The notes below the pieces were generated by a model. That model did not search any database. It saw nothing but the letters and a program-made list of their open reading frames with translations, and was not told the origin of the DNA. Shown here piece by piece: positions 60,201 through 64,000 of a DNA stretch of 64,000 bases. Location of the stretch: positions 19,088,529-19,152,528 of the forward strand of contig NC_052487.1 of assembly GCF_009730915.1 (NCBI RefSeq), written 5' to 3'. Numbering within the stretch: the stretch's first letter is position 1; each line of letters opens with the position of its first letter. A program made the translations under genes and the position numbers. Source of the DNA: Dioscorea cayenensis subsp. rotundata. Taxonomy: Eukaryota > Streptophyta > Magnoliopsida > Dioscoreales > Dioscoreaceae.

Positions 60201-60944
60201 TGGGGAATGAAGCATATTTTGGCATATCTTTCTTAACAAACATCAGACAAGAAAATACAACGTGTCAATTGAACAAAGGGGATAAGTTGCAAATCAGAAT
60301 GCCCTGTGATTCTTTCGTAGTCAAACCATGCAAGGTGAAAGTACTGACTGAGAAATTTTTTTTCTTTTCTTTTCACTGCAGTTTCCTTGCAAATGATCAA
60401 TGATCAAGAATTTTGAGAATTTCAAAAATAAAGTAAGGATGAGTAAAATTGGCCAAACTCCCAAACATGATAATGCGATAAAGAGCACAACGCTTTGGGA
60501 AGTTGGGCAATGCTTAAGAGCAAGCTCAAATCAAGAATATTCTCCCCTATGAAGAAAGGAAATGAAATATTGCAGTCTAACATTTAAATGTTTACTATGT
60601 ATTATTTCATTGTCTGTTTATGTTTTGTCAAGTTAAATGAAAATAAATTGTTCAGTTGATCAGTTTATGGCCAGTGAAAGTGCATATACTATTCTCTGTG
60701 GGTGAAAGAGATTGGTGTGAGATATACCCTTGTCTTAGTTTGCAACTGTGCCTAGTGTTGCTGATATCCTAACAAATAAAACCACATCAAGGTTCCACTT
60801 GTGATTGGAGATGCAGCATATGCTCCCCTAACTCCACTTGCAAAACCAATTGCCTATAGATGAACTGTATATATACATGTGACATGAAAGCCATCTGTTC
60901 ATTCAATAGGTCTAAGTTTATTTGTGATCTTAGAAAGAAAGACA
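57292..60944. other. PPR 3' region and intergenic DNA
   Basis: Roughly 57292-57930 probably includes the PPR 3' untranslated region. Beyond that no gene was recognised up to the Nudix gene. Open frames on both strands are short and AT-driven; the longest, a 171-codon minus-strand frame at 59636-60151, starts with GTG and has no family features. The Nudix promoter and leader lie at the right end. Confidence 0.5.
58236..58266. repeat. Perfect 13-bp hairpin
   Basis: AATTAGTCCAATA (58236-58248) and its exact reverse complement (58254-58266) flank the loop TCTCT. It is preceded by a run of T. It may be a tiny MITE relic or an RNA stem. Only the structure is certain. Confidence 0.85.
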
Positions 60945-63646
60945 ATGGCATTGAGCAGATCACAGGTTTGGAGTCCTTGCAGTTATTCCTCATCTCTGGA
61001 TGCAAAGACTCTATGGATGAGACATCTCAATTTCAGCAGCAAGGCAGGTCAGAACCGATGAGAAGTTTGTAATGTTATCACTGTTTATGTCTTAACTGGC
61101 CATGTACATTTTTGCCATGCTTTTATTGTGGATGATCAATTATGTGATCAGCAGCAAGTGTTCTGCATTTTCATCTGTATACATTTCCACTTATGTGATT
61201 GTATGGAAGTAAAATAGGACATGGCTCACTTAATTTATTGAAAAGGTGTCAGCTTGTCAAAACAATGCATTGCATCATTGTTCTGGCGGATAAGAATAAA
61301 TTTCTTAATTTAGCCTGAGTAAAACTTGTTCAGTAACCTTCAGAAGTCATTAGAGGTAGACAAATTTTGATGCTTTCAGGATTTTGTACTATATTAATAC
61401 AATTGATTGAAACGTAACATTTGATAGGAACATGTGGAGTTTGGGTTGGTGACTGAGACCGAATAGATAAAATTTTGCTTGTTTCTGCTCGACTAGTTGT
61501 GATATCATAATTTATATCTAAACCACATGCAGATCCTACATCAACCTCAATCAAATTAGATATTCTCTATTGAGTAGAATTCATATTCTTGTGTAATCCA
61601 GTTCAGACTAAAATTCTTCATGGATGTTCATCGCTTGTCTCTGAAAAAAATTTCCCTTCTCAAATTATGATATGTTTCAGGTTTAAAATTCAAGTCACTG
61701 AGTGTGAAGATTTCAAATGATGGACGAAATTCCTTCACCCCAAATTACACAAAGTTATTCCCTACTGGCTCAGAATTTAAGAAGAAGGGAATCAATGTTG
61801 TCACCCAGAATACATCACTGAGCAAAAAGCTTGAATTGCTTGATGCTTATGAGGATGAATATGATGGAGCCATCGTAGATGCAGAGTGCTTGCCAACCAG
61901 TGCCAATGCATTTGCAGCAATTCTTCAATCTTCAGTCTCATACTGGAAGGAGAAGGTTGGTCCTTCCTATCTTTTCTCGAGGGTATAGTTGAGCAAGTAC
62001 ATTTAGATACTAAAAGAAATCTATTGGTCCTCTTTGTGTTACAAGGGAAAGAAAGGGATTTGGCTAAAGATACTAGAAAGTCAAGCTGATCTTGTTCCGA
62101 TTGCAATAAAGGTCATCTTCTTTTAATGCTCCTTATCTGATTGATTGTGTTTCACTTAGATCTGTGAACCCATCTATATGAAGCCAACCTTGAGGGTATA
62201 TACTCAAGATCAGAGATTCTGGAATGCATCTTGTTTATAAATCATGAAGAGTTGCACATTTAAAGATCGATTGCTTGTTAATCTAGTTTTAAATATGTTC
62301 TCAACTTAGTTTTTCCTATCATTTAGCAGTCAGGTTTTAGCTACCACCATGCAGAACCAGGATATGTAATGCTAACATGTTGGCTTCCTGATGAACCATG
62401 CATGCTACCTTTTACCGCTACACATCAAGTTGGCATTGGAGCATTTATCATCAATGAAAACAAGGAGGTGATTTGTAATTCTTTCTATGTATCATTCTTG
62501 GAAGTTAAATGTCAACAGTGAGTCAGGTATGAATCTTTGGTTGTTTCATTTATATAGGTTCTTGTTGTTAAGGAAAAGAAATGTCCTTTGAGATGCTTAG
62601 GAGTGTGGAAATTGCCCACAGGTCTCATCAACAAGGTATGTATCACAGATCGTTGAACCACATTTCATCAATAGACACCTGATTTAATCACTGATCTGTT
62701 TAATTAAATGCAAGCATGAGGTTGATCCATTTTCATCTTTATTGTTAGCTTGTTTTTTTCCCTGATATAATCATATGTATGCTCAACTGTATATGTAAAG
62801 AGTTAAGTGCAAGTTTTCTTGAATTCCAATTTTAGATGCCCCTATTTCGTCGAACAAATGGATCTTTTTTCCATTGGTATTTTTTGCTATGAAATAGTCA
62901 TTCGATGACTGAAGGTTTCTTTGTTGGTTCTCCTCAGTCTGAAGAAATATTCTCTGGGGCCATAAGAGAAGTAAAAGAAGAAACAGGGGTAACAAAGAGC
63001 GAACATATTTGCTGTCATTCCTTTCCCTCTGATATATCGTTTTATGTTTTTCCGACACATGCTAATCCTTTTTCCCCATTGTTTTATCCTTTCAGATTGA
63101 CACTTCATTTCTGGAAGTGGTTGCTTTCAGGTAAGTCTTCGCAACTCCGTATTCAACCAGCGATCAAAGAAAATCTTGTGCATTTCTGTAATACAACTTT
63201 AAAAAAATCTACAGGCATGCGCACAATGTTACTTTCGAGAAATCAGACTTGTTCTTCGTATGCATGCTCAAGCCATTGTCATTTGAGATCGCCATCGATG
63301 AGCAAGAGATTGATGCTGCTAAGGTAATGAAGAACATACTCTAAATATGACACATATGAACTACATTTAACATCAAATATCTTTGTTTTTTTTTTGCCTT
63401 CAGTGGATGCCTCTTGACCAACTGATAGATCAACCATTCCACAGAGAAGACAGCATGACGAAAAATATGATTGATATCTGCGTCGCGCGATATGAAGGCC
63501 AATACCGAGGATTCAATCCTCATCGGATAATGTCGAAGTTCGATGATAGATTAGCAACACTCTATTATGGAGATATGGAGGTGGTAGAGAACAATGGTGT
63601 TCTCCTTAATGAACCAATGTGGTTGTATGACAATGCTGCTTTCTAA
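60945..63646 (+). CDS. NUDT8: Nudix hydrolase, NUDT8-like, probably organelle-targeted
   Basis: Nudix enzymes cleave nucleoside diphosphates linked to another moiety (ADP-ribose, NADH, CoA derivatives). Nine coding exons: 60945-61047, 61681-61955, 62046-62111, 62330-62467, 62558-62635, 62938-62988, 63096-63130, 63215-63323 and 63404-63646. All borders are GT-AG and phases join to 365 aa. The first exon reads MALSRSQVWSPCSYSSSLDA, a Ser-rich transit-peptide-like leader. Plant-subfamily blocks are LLDAYEDEYDGAIVD, a pre-Nudix GFSYHHAEPGYVMLT, and a perfect Nudix box at 216-238 (G-x5-E-x7-REVKEETG). Then come AFRHAHNVTFEKSDLFFVCM and WMPLDQLIDQP. The C-terminus ends WLYDNAAF. NUDT2/7/10-type paralogues lack the leader, so NUDT8 is favoured. 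Exon 1 has no family motif, so its start is the least certain part. Confidence 0.88.
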
Positions 63647-64000
63647 CTTGCTACAGCATGTTAATTCTTCTTATCAGAGTGTAAATTGTACTCATGAAGA
63701 AATCTATGTATTTCTCTTGAGTTTGGACAATGATATATGAAAAAGTAATTAAAAGCATGCAAAATAATTGAGGAAATTATCTTTTCAACCTTGCAATATG
63801 CTCTCAATTTAGTCTATAAAATGTTTGTTCTTTGAATTTTACAAATAAAAACTAATTTTCTAACTTAAATATTTTTATAAAAATTATTTTAAAAAATATA
63901 TTTAAGTGTGGAATGGCAAACTTCAAATGAGATTTCAGATACCAAACTATACCAAATAGAAAACTCAACAGTGTAAAAAAAATAATAATAAGTGGATAAA
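63647..64000. other. 3' region of the Nudix gene
   Basis: AT-rich. It probably contains the 3' untranslated region. No further gene was seen. Confidence 0.5.

Overview
This is nuclear DNA of a flowering plant. The host genes have plant-only families and GT-AG introns. The intergenic DNA is very AT-rich and packed with nested, decayed transposons (Ty3/gypsy, Ty1/copia, MULE/FAR1, hAT, SINE, LINE and MITE types). The species cannot be fixed from sequence; a monocot is possible but unproven. A run of exactly 1000 N (48946-49945) marks a scaffold gap.

Layout. 1 to about 12977 looks like the right part of a FAR1-type Mutator-like element (MULE). A 9.15-kb Ty3/gypsy retrotransposon (60-9209) is nested in it, with a perfect 5-bp target duplication, just upstream of a broken FAR1-like gene (9218-10843). 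13.1-22.1 kb is AT-rich DNA with a foldback MITE, several local tandem duplications and one copy (A) of an unidentified membrane-protein-like exon. 22.3-26.0 kb is a decayed Ty1/copia element missing most of its 5' LTR. 26.0-27.2 kb holds unclassified direct repeats and a 123-bp tandem array. 27.5-31.15 kb is a decayed hAT element of the ZMYM1/DUF4371 type. 31888-34575 is a solo LTR with perfect 5-bp target duplications. 35.9-37.5 kb holds copy B of the membrane exon, split by a 1-kb insertion, followed by 66-bp repeats and a LINE remnant.

The host-gene part begins at 41.2 kb. It contains an OXS3-like stress gene (minus, 41174-41742), an ENOD93-like gene (minus, 46120-48329), a mitochondrial PPR gene matching ABO5/At1g51965 (plus, 54464-57291) and a NUDT8-like Nudix hydrolase (plus, 60945-63646, nine coding exons). 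A second hAT element, BED/DAYSLEEPER-like, fills about 50.4-54.4 kb and ends only about 85 bp before the PPR start codon.

The four host genes are independent nuclear genes with no operon-like relationship. No tRNA, rRNA or CRISPR feature was found. The best candidate for something undescribed is the two-copy membrane-peptide exon family (15.5-16.7 kb and 35.9-37.5 kb). No new biological system is demonstrated.
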